From contig JAEUWE010000272.1 in assembly GCA_016791465.1 (NCBI GenBank), forward strand, positions 1 through 15,852: DNA of 15,852 nucleotides, in the 5' to 3' direction. Source of the stretch: Pseudobdellovibrionaceae bacterium (lineage in GTDB: Bacteria; Bdellovibrionota; Bdellovibrionia; Bdellovibrionales; JAMPXM01). The translations under genes and the position numbers were made by a program. Below are positions 5,989 to 13,090 of this stretch, one piece after another. Position 1 is the first letter of the stretch. Each line of letters begins with the position of its first letter. The notes below the pieces were generated by a model. That model was not told the DNA's origin. It ran no database searches and worked only from the letters and a program-made list of their open reading frames with translations.

Positions 5989-7473
5989 ATGAATTTTGGC
6001 CAATCTCCTAACGGCAAGATCTTTAAACGTGCACAAGTGGGGCGCCGTCGGCGGCTGGCGATGCAGAGTGCTGTTGCATTTGGCTTTCTCCTCGCCGGTC
6101 TCTTTCTGAGTGTTCGATCCGAGGCGTCTGACATTGAGTGGGGCGGTCTCTATCGCTTTGAAGGTTTGCGTTTCAATAATCCCGAATTGAACGGTGCGAA
6201 AGCCGATAAGGCGTACATGCTGCATCATTTGATTTTGGCTCCGAAAGTTGTCGTGGCTGATGGGATGACGGTGCATGGACGCTTTGATCTTTTGAACAAT
6301 GCGGGTTTCGGGACGAATAACCAGGCCGGCGAGTTCATCGGTAAAGGCGTTGGCACAGGAACACCGACGTCGGCCGATAATTCAAACGTGCTTTCGAAAA
6401 ATCAAGAGGCCGGTGGCCTTGCGGTTTCGCAACTCTATTTCTCTTGGAATCAAGAGTTTGGTCAGTTGATTGCGGGCCGAGCGCCAATGCACTTCGGTCT
6501 TGGCACGTGGTTCAACTCTGGTCGCGGTGATTTCGATCACTACCTTTCCACTCTCGACATGGTCGGTTACAAGATTGTGACTGGGAATATGTTCTTCATG
6601 CCGATGCTTGGCAAAGTGAACGAGGGTAACATCGATAAAGAAGACGATGTGAACGACTACATTTTGCACGTTCAATACGACAATCCAGAAACAGATCTGT
6701 CGTTGGGACTTCTTTATCAAATTCGTGTTGGCAGTGGAAACGACATCGTCAGCAATAGTTCCTATATGGGTGGCACTGGCTCAACCCGGACTGGTGACTA
6801 TAAGCACAGTTATATTGGACTCTTCACATCACAGAAAATGGCTGAGATGTCGGTTGGTGTTGAAGTCGGGATGCTCAGTGGCGACACCGGTGTCAAAACT
6901 GCGACGAATCAAGACGTCAAGCTCAATGGCTTTGGCGTTGCTGGTGAGTTGGGATGGGCGCCGACGGATTCGAAGTGGTCAACAAAACTTCTTGCTGGTT
7001 TTGCGTCAGGCGATGATCCAGGTTCGAACGATACCCAAGAGGGTATGGTCATGCATCGCAACTATCGCGTTGGAATGCTGATGTTTACGCACCCCATGGG
7101 CCAGCGCGATTTCTTCCGCACCGGATTGTATCGCAGTACCGCCACATCTGTGGCGTCGCAGATCGATACCGAAGCGATTTCAAATGCGCTCTATATCGCT
7201 CCAAGTGTGAAGTATAAATCGAATGACAAGTGGAGCTACGGCGCAACTCTGGTCACGGGTCGTTTGAACAAAGAACCGATTGCCGGTGGCAACACCGCAA
7301 GCGATTTGGGTTATGAGGTTGATTTGAATATGACGTGGACTCCATTTGATCGTTTCACGTGGACTACGGAAATGGGCTTGTTTGCTCCGGGTGAAACCTG
7401 GAAGGCTGGCTCCGCGGGCTTGGATAACTCGTTCGCGTATGGACTTATGACCAAGGCCGCTATTCGTTTTTGA
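5989..7473 (+). CDS. Outer-membrane beta-barrel protein (porin-like)
   Basis: I chose the ATG at 5989 because AAAGGA lies 6 nt before it; the frame is open back to a TTG at 5920 that belongs to the promoter. The 494-residue product has a long basic n-region (VGRRRRLA), a hydrophobic core (AFGFLLAGLFLSV) and a probable signal peptidase site after SEA (about residue 46). The mature part consists of alternating polar and nonpolar stretches typical of antiparallel strands (such as LYRFEGLRF, TVHGRFDLLNN, WSYGATLVTGRL, RFTWTTEMGLF) and ends AAIRF, with the C-terminal Phe used as the outer-membrane assembly signal. Gly and Asn/Asp-rich turns separate the strands. I recognise no specific family or substrate; a general or substrate-specific porin is the simplest reading. 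It is a single-gene unit with its own promoter and terminator. A second in-frame ATG (6061) is possible but has no ribosome-binding site. Confidence 0.85.
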   Translation: MNFGQSPNGKIFKRAQVGRRRRLAMQSAVAFGFLLAGLFLSVRSEASDIEWGGLYRFEGLRFNNPELNGAKADKAYMLHHLILAPKVVVADGMTVHGRFDLLNNAGFGTNNQAGEFIGKGVGTGTPTSADNSNVLSKNQEAGGLAVSQLYFSWNQEFGQLIAGRAPMHFGLGTWFNSGRGDFDHYLSTLDMVGYKIVTGNMFFMPMLGKVNEGNIDKEDDVNDYILHVQYDNPETDLSLGLLYQIRVGSGNDIVSNSSYMGGTGSTRTGDYKHSYIGLFTSQKMAEMSVGVEVGMLSGDTGVKTATNQDVKLNGFGVAGELGWAPTDSKWSTKLLAGFASGDDPGSNDTQEGMVMHRNYRVGMLMFTHPMGQRDFFRTGLYRSTATSVASQIDTEAISNALYIAPSVKYKSNDKWSYGATLVTGRLNKEPIAGGNTASDLGYEVDLNMTWTPFDRFTWTTEMGLFAPGETWKAGSAGLDNSFAYGLMTKAAIRF

Positions 7474-7475
7474 TC

Positions 7476-7531
7476 GCAGCTTGAATGCATCTTTGATTTT
7501 GCAGCTTGATTACAACTTGAAAGCAGCTTGA
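7476..7531 (+). repeat. Short direct repeats after the outer-membrane protein gene
   Basis: GCAGCTTGA occurs at 7476-7484, 7501-7509 and 7523-7531, with a variant CAACTTGA at 7513-7520, all in the untranslated tail between stop codon and terminator. No role is evident. Confidence 0.6.
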
Positions 7532-7550
7532 CCGAATGGCGGAGCAGGGC

Positions 7551-7580
7551 CCCTGGAGGAGAAATCCTCCAGGGTTTTTT
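7551..7580 (+). terminator. Rho-independent terminator after the outer-membrane protein gene
   Basis: CCCTGGAGGA and TCCTCCAGGG form a perfect 10-bp stem with a GAAA (GNRA) loop, followed by six T and a further T-run. On the minus strand there is no T-run after the stem, so it serves the plus strand. Confidence 0.95.
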
Positions 7581-7585
7581 ATTTT

Positions 7586-9094
7586 TTAGAAACCGCGACC
7601 TGATGTTGCAGGAACGCTTGAGCTATTGAAGAGTTGGCGAGGCAGGTTCAACTGCGGAGCCGTTGTTGGAATTGCGAAGCCATGGCTTCGACCGTTTGAG
7701 ACTTGGCTGCGAACAGTGCCAAGATCGGTTGGGACCACGATGTCCGATCCCATGGCCGAAGATGAGATTGCACCGGTGAATGAGCGACCGGCGATGTTGG
7801 CAAGTTGCTGAGACTCTGGGTTGAGTGCCGCGATCATCATGTTGCGCATGTTGGTGAATGGTGATGTGAACTCACGGTAGTCCTCGGCCGTCAGGAATCC
7901 CATTTGGCGGTAGGCCTGAAGCGGGGCGACGAACTGGTTACCGATCTCTGAGTTCATTTGATTGGCGAGTTGGGTGTGCATCATGCGAGCGTTGTTCCAC
8001 TCTTGTGCGGCCCACATGTTTGTTGGGTCGCGCTTGTATTCAGCCCAAGATGAGCGCATTTGATCGCGAACCGAGCGAACGTCGTCTTCCATCTCACGGC
8101 TCTTCTGTGCGGTTTGTCCACCAAGCTTAAGTCCCTCAAGTTCGCCGACAAGTTTACGAACATCGTTCACACTGCCACCGGCGCGGCTGCTGCTGAGGTC
8201 GTTTACCGACGCAAGTTCCTTTACAGTCTCGATTGCTTCTTCCGCCGCCTCGATGCCTTCGTTCTGCTTTGACTCGTCAGTCGAAAGAGTCATCTCTTTG
8301 ATCAGCTTGCGGAGTGGGCCGCGAACGATCTCTTTGATGTTCGCAAGGACTTGCTTACCTTCCATGTCGTCGTCGAAGTCATCGCGCGAGCGGCGGCTGA
8401 CTTTGCGGTCCTTCTTTTTGTCGAGCTTGTCGGCGTCAGCCAAGCGATCAAGCCAACAGCGAAGTTTCTCGCTGTTCTTGATGCGCTCGCCGGTTTTATC
8501 CAATGTGCAGTTCTTAACGCCATCGGCGATTCGCTTCTGTTCGCGCGCTTTCTCTTCAGCGTCTTTCTCGTCGCGATCAGAGTTCTCGCTCATCTGTTCT
8601 GGTTGTTTAGTGTCGGCGCATGAAAGTTTGTTTTCTTTGCGCTGCTCTTTAACGAGGGTCGTAATGAGCGAATCGACGCTACCTTTGTTTTTGAAGAGCT
8701 CATGGAGCTGCCCTTTTTTCGTCGTTGGATCGCTCCAATCGGACGTGCCTGTTCGCTTAAAAGTGATTTCAGTGTAGCTCACACCACCGCGCTGAACCTC
8801 TTCGTAGTGAATTTGGTAAGTGTCGCCACAGATTTTCTTGTCCTCGTCATCCGAAGCAAGTCGGGGTTTCACCGCTTCTGGCTTCGGCCCATCTGCTTTC
8901 ACCACTAAAACGGTCGGAGTTTGTGACTCTGGTTTGGCATCTCCGGAGGATTGAGAAGAAGCCGCTGCCTTTCCTGCCGGAACAGACTCAGACGCAAGTG
9001 AACTTGCGTTCATGCTCTGCATGCCCCAATTCATATTGGCAGCGAGAGCGATAAAGAGACCGGCCTTCAGGGCTGTTTGAGAATTGAGTTTCAT
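7586..9094 (-). CDS. Secreted protein of unknown function, charged and helical
   Basis: The 502-residue product starts from ATG at 9094 with AGGAGG 5 nt upstream. It has an N-terminal signal peptide (MKLNSQTALKAGLFIALAAN, possible cleavage in the following Asn/Ser/Ala-rich stretch), so it should be exported to the periplasm or beyond. Residues 35-80 are a Ser/Ala/Pro/Lys-rich linker. Four cysteines (89, 159, 196, 213) lie in the exported part and could form two disulfides. Residues 160-350 are extremely charged (runs such as DRDEKDAEEKAREQKR and KKKDRKVSRRSRDDFDDD) and probably helical or coiled coil. The C-terminal 100 residues are uncharged, rich in Ser, Asn, Gln and Pro, and end SGRGF. I recognise no family. 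It converges on the outer-membrane protein gene and is probably monocistronic. Coding is supported by signal peptide, ribosome-binding site and length. Confidence 0.8.
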   Translation of the reverse strand: MKLNSQTALKAGLFIALAANMNWGMQSMNASSLASESVPAGKAAASSQSSGDAKPESQTPTVLVVKADGPKPEAVKPRLASDDEDKKICGDTYQIHYEEVQRGGVSYTEITFKRTGTSDWSDPTTKKGQLHELFKNKGSVDSLITTLVKEQRKENKLSCADTKQPEQMSENSDRDEKDAEEKAREQKRIADGVKNCTLDKTGERIKNSEKLRCWLDRLADADKLDKKKDRKVSRRSRDDFDDDMEGKQVLANIKEIVRGPLRKLIKEMTLSTDESKQNEGIEAAEEAIETVKELASVNDLSSSRAGGSVNDVRKLVGELEGLKLGGQTAQKSREMEDDVRSVRDQMRSSWAEYKRDPTNMWAAQEWNNARMMHTQLANQMNSEIGNQFVAPLQAYRQMGFLTAEDYREFTSPFTNMRNMMIAALNPESQQLANIAGRSFTGAISSSAMGSDIVVPTDLGTVRSQVSNGRSHGFAIPTTAPQLNLPRQLFNSSSVPATSGRGF

Positions 9095-9107
9095 AAACTC
9101 CTCCTAC

Positions 9108-9131
9108 GGGCACTCCAATAGCGAAGTGCCC
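9108..9131 (-). promoter_or_regulatory. Hairpin in the leader of the secreted protein gene
   Basis: GGGCACT and AGTGCCC pair around a 10-nt loop and end a few bases before the AGGAGG ribosome-binding site of the minus-strand gene. It may stabilise the transcript or influence translation; the role is inferred from position only. Further upstream at 9217-9210 the minus strand reads TCCGATAA, similar to a flagellar-sigma -10 element, but the TAAA ahead of it is about 2 bp too close. Confidence 0.35.
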
Positions 9132-9315
9132 ACTTATCACGAGATCAAGACTCGAGCCGTGGCGGTGGGGCGGCGGACAGTCGGCCCTAAGGTATTGAAA
9201 ATACGTCGTTTATCGGAGGTCGCCAGGGCGTTTAGAGTGAGCCCGTGCCAGCGGTAAAAGTGGCGTCAGTTTTCGTACACTGAACCCTCTTGAGTTGAAT
9301 CGGGCGTGATATCGG

Positions 9316-10605
9316 GTGTTTGGACTGTCTAGATTCCTAACGGGGGTGGCGTCGAAATTGGGTTCCATGTTATACCGCCGCATGCGTTTAAAGTTCCAGC
9401 CAGCTCCGAAGGCCATTTATTTTGAACAGAACGCCACTCCGGCCGAGTGGGGGAGTTGGCATTGGCAACTCCGGCGCTCGCTGAAGAGTCGCGCGGACTT
9501 CGAACGTGTGTTCGATTTAGCATCCGAGGAGAGCGCTGCGTTTTCTGGAAGCGGTGAACTTCAGGCGTTTCAAATTCGTACCACTCCTTATTATGCGTCG
9601 CTGGCGTCGACCACTGAACCGCTGGATCCGATTCGCCTCATCTTTATGCCGCGCAAAGAAGAGCTTTCATTAGGTGTTCAGGATCAGCTGGATCCATTGG
9701 GCGAGAAAAAGAACAATCCCGCGCCGCGACTGATTCATCGCTATCCTGACCGAGTTCTGTTTTTAGTGACAGACTTTTGCTCTGTGTATTGTCGCTACTG
9801 TACACGCAAGCATTTCACCGGCGGCGAGCAGGCGTTCGCGCGTGAAGATGATTACACCAAAGCGCTCCAGTACATTTCTGCGCATCCGGAGATTCGCGAG
9901 GTGATTCTTTCTGGCGGAGATCCGCTGACTTTATCCGACGATGTACTGGCGAAAGTGCTCACGGATATTCGTCGGATTGATCATGTCGAGATTATCCGCA
10001 TTGGCAGTCGTATGCCTGTTGTGAACCCCATGCGAATCACTTTAGAGCTCGCCGCACTTTTGAGGTCGGTCAAGCCTGTCTATATGATGACGCATTTCAA
10101 TCACCCGCGTGAATTGACGGCCGAAGCAGCAGAGGGACTTGAGCGCCTGGTCGACCATGGCGTTCCGATCTTTAATCAGATGGTGCTTTTAAACGGTGTG
10201 AACAATGATCCTCGAATTGTGCAGGCGCTTTCGCGCAGACTTCTGTATTTGCGGGTGAAGCCCTATTACATGTTTCAGTGCGACCCTTCGCAAGGGACGG
10301 ATCACCTGCGTACAAGTATTGACGAGAGCCTTGAAATTCAGCGAGCACTTTGGGGAACGCTCTCTGGCCTCGCGATGCCAACGTACTCGGTGGATATTCC
10401 CGATGGCGGAGGCAAGACGACGCTTGTTCCTGATTTTGAGCTTCGCGATCAGCGCACGGGCACGGTTGAGTCCGGGATCACGCGGGTTTATCGCGGTTGG
10501 GATGGAGTACAGGCCGAATATAAGAGTCCGCCGCTTGAGCGCAGGCGGACTCCACTTGATGCTGAGGTCTATTCGGATGAATGGGCGACGCTTCTACGCC
10601 GCTGA
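9316..10605 (+). CDS. kamA: Radical SAM lysine 2,3-aminomutase family protein
   Basis: The family uses a [4Fe-4S] cluster, S-adenosylmethionine and pyridoxal phosphate to convert L-lysine to L-beta-lysine. The radical SAM motif C155-x3-C159-x2-C162 lies in FCSVYCRYCTRK, followed by SGGDPL (199-204). The PLP lysine is K367 in DGGGK, matching PGGGGK of characterised enzymes. D323 in FQCD and D360 in YSVDIP match the positions that hold the substrate's epsilon-amino group in clostridial aminomutase (family knowledge). At 429 residues it fits full-length aminomutase rather than the shorter EpmB that modifies elongation factor P, though that role is not excluded. The start is uncertain: GTG at 9316 is the longest, with ATG at 9367 and 9382 as alternatives; none has a clear ribosome-binding site. 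No beta-lysine acetyltransferase or EF-P gene lies nearby. Its last 12 bp overlap the convergent chemoreceptor gene. Confidence 0.92.
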   Translation: MFGLSRFLTGVASKLGSMLYRRMRLKFQPAPKAIYFEQNATPAEWGSWHWQLRRSLKSRADFERVFDLASEESAAFSGSGELQAFQIRTTPYYASLASTTEPLDPIRLIFMPRKEELSLGVQDQLDPLGEKKNNPAPRLIHRYPDRVLFLVTDFCSVYCRYCTRKHFTGGEQAFAREDDYTKALQYISAHPEIREVILSGGDPLTLSDDVLAKVLTDIRRIDHVEIIRIGSRMPVVNPMRITLELAALLRSVKPVYMMTHFNHPRELTAEAAEGLERLVDHGVPIFNQMVLLNGVNNDPRIVQALSRRLLYLRVKPYYMFQCDPSQGTDHLRTSIDESLEIQRALWGTLSGLAMPTYSVDIPDGGGKTTLVPDFELRDQRTGTVESGITRVYRGWDGVQAEYKSPPLERRRTPLDAEVYSDEWATLLRR

Positions 10606-12261
10606 TCCGCTGATGACGCTCTTGAGATCCTTGACGACATTTTTTATTGAGTCGGACTGATTGCCAATCTGTGAAGCTTCCGCCTCAGTTTTGGCGCTCG
10701 TTTGGCTCGCCTGCAAAGACACCTGTTCAAGCTGTGCCATGGCTTTTGAGATCTCGTTGACGCCGATCGCTTGCTCTTTCGTCGCGACAGCAAAGTAGTC
10801 GACGACAGCGGTCAGTTCATTGGCATCGGTGAGAATTTGGTCGAACGAGCGTCCGCAAGCTTGCGACTTGAGATGTCCGTCTTGAACGGTGTGATTGGCG
10901 CTTTCGATCAGTGCAGACACGCGATTGCGGTTGTCGTTTACGATGCGGTTCACCCGGTCAACACTTGAAGTGAGCATCGTGTTGATCTCTTGCGCGGCTT
11001 TTCCTGATAGCTGTGCCAGAGATCCAATCTCTTCGGCTACGACGGCGAAGCCCTTGCCGTGCTCACCAGCACGAGCAGCTTCAACGGAAGCGTTGAACGA
11101 TAGCAGCTTCGTTTGAAACACAATGTCATTAATCACTTTTGTCTTCTCATTGATGTCCGCGATCACTTTTGTGATTTCTTCGATCTCTCGATTTGAGACT
11201 TCAATCGCTTCACTGATGGCGTCAGTTGCAGATCTGATTTCGTTCATTGACTGTGAGACGTCAGCGACGGTTTTCCGACCTTCACCGACAGCGCCCTGGG
11301 TGCGAACAGCGAGAGCTTTTGATTGCTCCGCATTCTGTGCGTTGTGGTTGACTGTCGAGTTGATTTCATCGATCGCGACAAGAGTCTCTTGAAGCGCCGA
11401 AGCCTGGGTGTCGATCGAACCGCGCAGATCTTGGCTTGATTTGAAGATCTCCTGAGACGAGTGCACCATCGTCTCTGAGCCTTGGTTGAGTTGTTGAATT
11501 GTCGAATCGAGAACCTTCAGCGGTCGTCTGAGGACCAGGAAGCTGACTAGTAGACTCAGCGCTGCGATTCCGGCTCCCCAGCCTGCAATAGTCATCGTTG
11601 TCTCTTTGATTCCGGCTTCAACAGGCGCAAGTGAAGAGATGATCGCGAACGCGCCTTTAAGATCACCATCTTTCATATTCTCCATTGGCCGACCAAGGAT
11701 GTCTTTTCCGTTGCCCCATGGCGACGTTGCGGGGGCGCCATGACAATGCAGGCACCCCTGTGCTTCGGCTAGACGAACGGGCTTGATTGTCAGTTGAAAT
11801 AGTCCATCTTCAGACTTTTCGGTGATCTCCTTCAGACTTGGATCAGCCGCAAACCGTTCCAGGTACTGCGACTCACGAGCGGTCGGTTTATTCTTCTCAT
11901 TGCGAGGGTTGTTGGCAAAAATTCGAAATTGAAAACCATCTTTTTCTGCGTTCTCTTGTCCTACTCGGAATGCCGCATAGACTGGAACGGCCTTCAAGAC
12001 AAGCTTGCGACTTTCATCGCTCAAATTGCCGTCGGGATGCTCGCGCTTAACCTGTTCGATAATATTTTTTAAAACCCCCATATCGGCGACGTACGATCGA
12101 GCCGCTTCGACGCGCGAGAGGATGGCTCGAGACTTCTCGACGAGACTCTGTTCGCCGCTGCTTCGAAGCTCGACCACACTGACATAAATCGAGACACTGG
12201 TCGCAGCCGCAAGCCCTAGACCTATAGTCAGAAGCACTCGAGATTGAAAATTAAGTCCCAT
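10594..12261 (-). CDS. Methyl-accepting chemotaxis protein with periplasmic heme-type sensor domain
   Basis: The 555-residue receptor has a first membrane segment (about 7-30), a periplasmic domain (31-221), a second membrane segment (222-245) and a cytoplasmic signalling region. The periplasmic domain resembles the Tll0287-like/DUF3365 fold: FRIFANNPRNEKNKP (112-126), then QGCLHCHG with C170-x2-C173-H174, the c-type heme attachment motif. Related Geobacter receptors bind heme there and sense redox or small gaseous ligands (family knowledge). No typical HAMP domain is evident. The signalling tip is around DIVFQTKLLSFNASVEAARA (379-398), then GEHGKGFAVVAEEIGSLAQ. No C-terminal CheR-binding pentapeptide is present. 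A GGGG-containing ribosome-binding site lies about 10 nt before the ATG. It is divergent from the cheW-receptor-cheA operon and likely signals through it. The ligand is inferred. Confidence 0.93.
   Translation of the reverse strand: MGLNFQSRVLLTIGLGLAAATSVSIYVSVVELRSSGEQSLVEKSRAILSRVEAARSYVADMGVLKNIIEQVKREHPDGNLSDESRKLVLKAVPVYAAFRVGQENAEKDGFQFRIFANNPRNEKNKPTARESQYLERFAADPSLKEITEKSEDGLFQLTIKPVRLAEAQGCLHCHGAPATSPWGNGKDILGRPMENMKDGDLKGAFAIISSLAPVEAGIKETTMTIAGWGAGIAALSLLVSFLVLRRPLKVLDSTIQQLNQGSETMVHSSQEIFKSSQDLRGSIDTQASALQETLVAIDEINSTVNHNAQNAEQSKALAVRTQGAVGEGRKTVADVSQSMNEIRSATDAISEAIEVSNREIEEITKVIADINEKTKVINDIVFQTKLLSFNASVEAARAGEHGKGFAVVAEEIGSLAQLSGKAAQEINTMLTSSVDRVNRIVNDNRNRVSALIESANHTVQDGHLKSQACGRSFDQILTDANELTAVVDYFAVATKEQAIGVNEISKAMAQLEQVSLQASQTSAKTEAEASQIGNQSDSIKNVVKDLKSVISGSAA
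10599..10614. repeat. 8-bp tandem duplication at the convergent stop codons
   Basis: CCGCTGAT is present twice in immediate succession (10599-10606, 10607-10614). The first copy contains the TGA of the aminomutase gene. The chemoreceptor stop (minus, 10596-10594) lies just beyond it, so a replication slip here may have shaped the overlap of the two genes. Confidence 0.5.
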
Positions 12262-12475
12262 ATGAAGTCCGCCCCTTTGATCAGTTGCAAATCGCGATGA
12301 GGTTATTTCGGCTTCGTTTTTGAGAATTCGATAGGGAGTCTAGCAGTTTTAATAGTTCTTCATAATCTTAAGACACACTTAACTCACCTGGAAGTGATGG
12401 GACTTTTTGTCGCAATGGTTTTGGATCGAATCGGTACAGCCTTAATCTCGGCGGACGAGTAGAGTCGGTCCAGCT

Positions 12476-12500
12476 GATTAAGATTAAGATTTAGATTTTA
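12476..12500 (+). repeat. Tandem GATTAA-type hexamer repeats
   Basis: Four near-identical units in a row, GATTAA, GATTAA, GATTTA and GATTTTA, lie about 65-90 bp upstream of the cheW start. The helical-phase-unmatched 6-bp period is more like simple sequence or clustered regulator half-sites than phased bending. Confidence 0.5.
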
Positions 12501-12505
12501 GACTG

Positions 12506-12520
12506 TCTCAAATATTGAGA
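12506..12520. promoter_or_regulatory. Inverted repeat upstream of cheW (operator candidate)
   Basis: TCTCAA and TTGAGA are perfect 6-bp arms around ATA, 44 bp before the cheW start codon. The position suits an operator overlapping the promoter. No cognate regulator can be named. Confidence 0.4.
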
Positions 12521-12564
12521 TGCGAAGCGCTTCTGCCGATGAATTTGGGGTCAGGAGGGCGAAT

Positions 12565-13056
12565 ATGAGTGAGATTGCGGCGTCAGTCGGTTTGCAGGAT
12601 CGTGTGCGATATCTATGCTTCTGTCTTGGGGAAGAAGAGTTTGCAATTCCGCTTCTTCAAGTGAAGACCGTAACCGGTCTGCCGGATGTTACTCGCGTTC
12701 CCAATACGCCAGGATACTTCATGGGAATTATGAATCTAAGAGGACAGATCATTTCTGTTCTCGATCTTCGAAAGAAGTTCAATGTGAAGCCTGTTGATCG
12801 CGGTGAGACGGCCGTCATCATTGTCGAGGTCGGTTCACATCAGATCGGATTAGTGGTCGATGCCATCAACTCAGTTTTAAGTCCGGCACGTGAGGAGTTG
12901 CAACCTCGTCCAGAGCTGATGAACGGGAAGAGTTCAGAGTTTGTGACTTCGGTCTATGCCATCGAGAAACGAATCGTTTTGATTCTTGACGTTTTAAAAG
13001 CACTAGGCGCCGACGACAAACAGGCGATCGAGATGCTGGGATCCCGCGCAGCTTAG
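12565..13056 (+). CDS. cheW: Chemotaxis adaptor protein CheW
   Basis: CheW links receptors to the CheA kinase in the cytoplasmic array. The frame is open from ATG at 12520, but AGGAGG lies 6 nt before the ATG at 12565, which gives a 163-residue protein of normal CheW length and is the chosen start. The CheW SH3-like fold is recognisable: YLCFCLGEEEFAIPLLQVK at the start, VPNTPGYFMGIMNLRGQII (the receptor- and kinase-binding face), SVLDLRKKF, then VGSHQIGLVVDAINSVL and the closing RIVLILDVLKAL. It is the first gene of the plus-strand operon, 34 bp ahead of a receptor gene. The divergent heme-receptor is a probable client too. Confidence 0.96.
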   Translation: MSEIAASVGLQDRVRYLCFCLGEEEFAIPLLQVKTVTGLPDVTRVPNTPGYFMGIMNLRGQIISVLDLRKKFNVKPVDRGETAVIIVEVGSHQIGLVVDAINSVLSPAREELQPRPELMNGKSSEFVTSVYAIEKRIVLILDVLKALGADDKQAIEMLGSRAA

Positions 13057-13090
13057 AATCTACAACACGTGTCAAAGGAAGGGACCGACA

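Larger units (their letters stand above)
12262..12564. promoter_or_regulatory. Divergent regulatory gap between heme-receptor and cheW operon
   Basis: This 303-bp AT-richer stretch holds no credible gene. It must contain the promoters for the minus-strand receptor and the plus-strand chemosensory operon. Visible elements are a tandem hexamer repeat (12476-12500), an inverted repeat (12506-12520) and, on the plus strand, GCCGATGA (12535-12542), close to the flagellar sigma-28 -10 consensus GCCGATAA but lacking a TAAA -35 at the right distance. I could not assign a convincing sigma-70 promoter on either strand. Confidence 0.5.

Noticed and set aside
8253..8777. 174-residue plus-strand ORF inside the secreted protein gene
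   Set aside because: It is a Ser/Leu/Phe-rich mirror of the charged segment on the minus strand and has no ribosome-binding site or family match.
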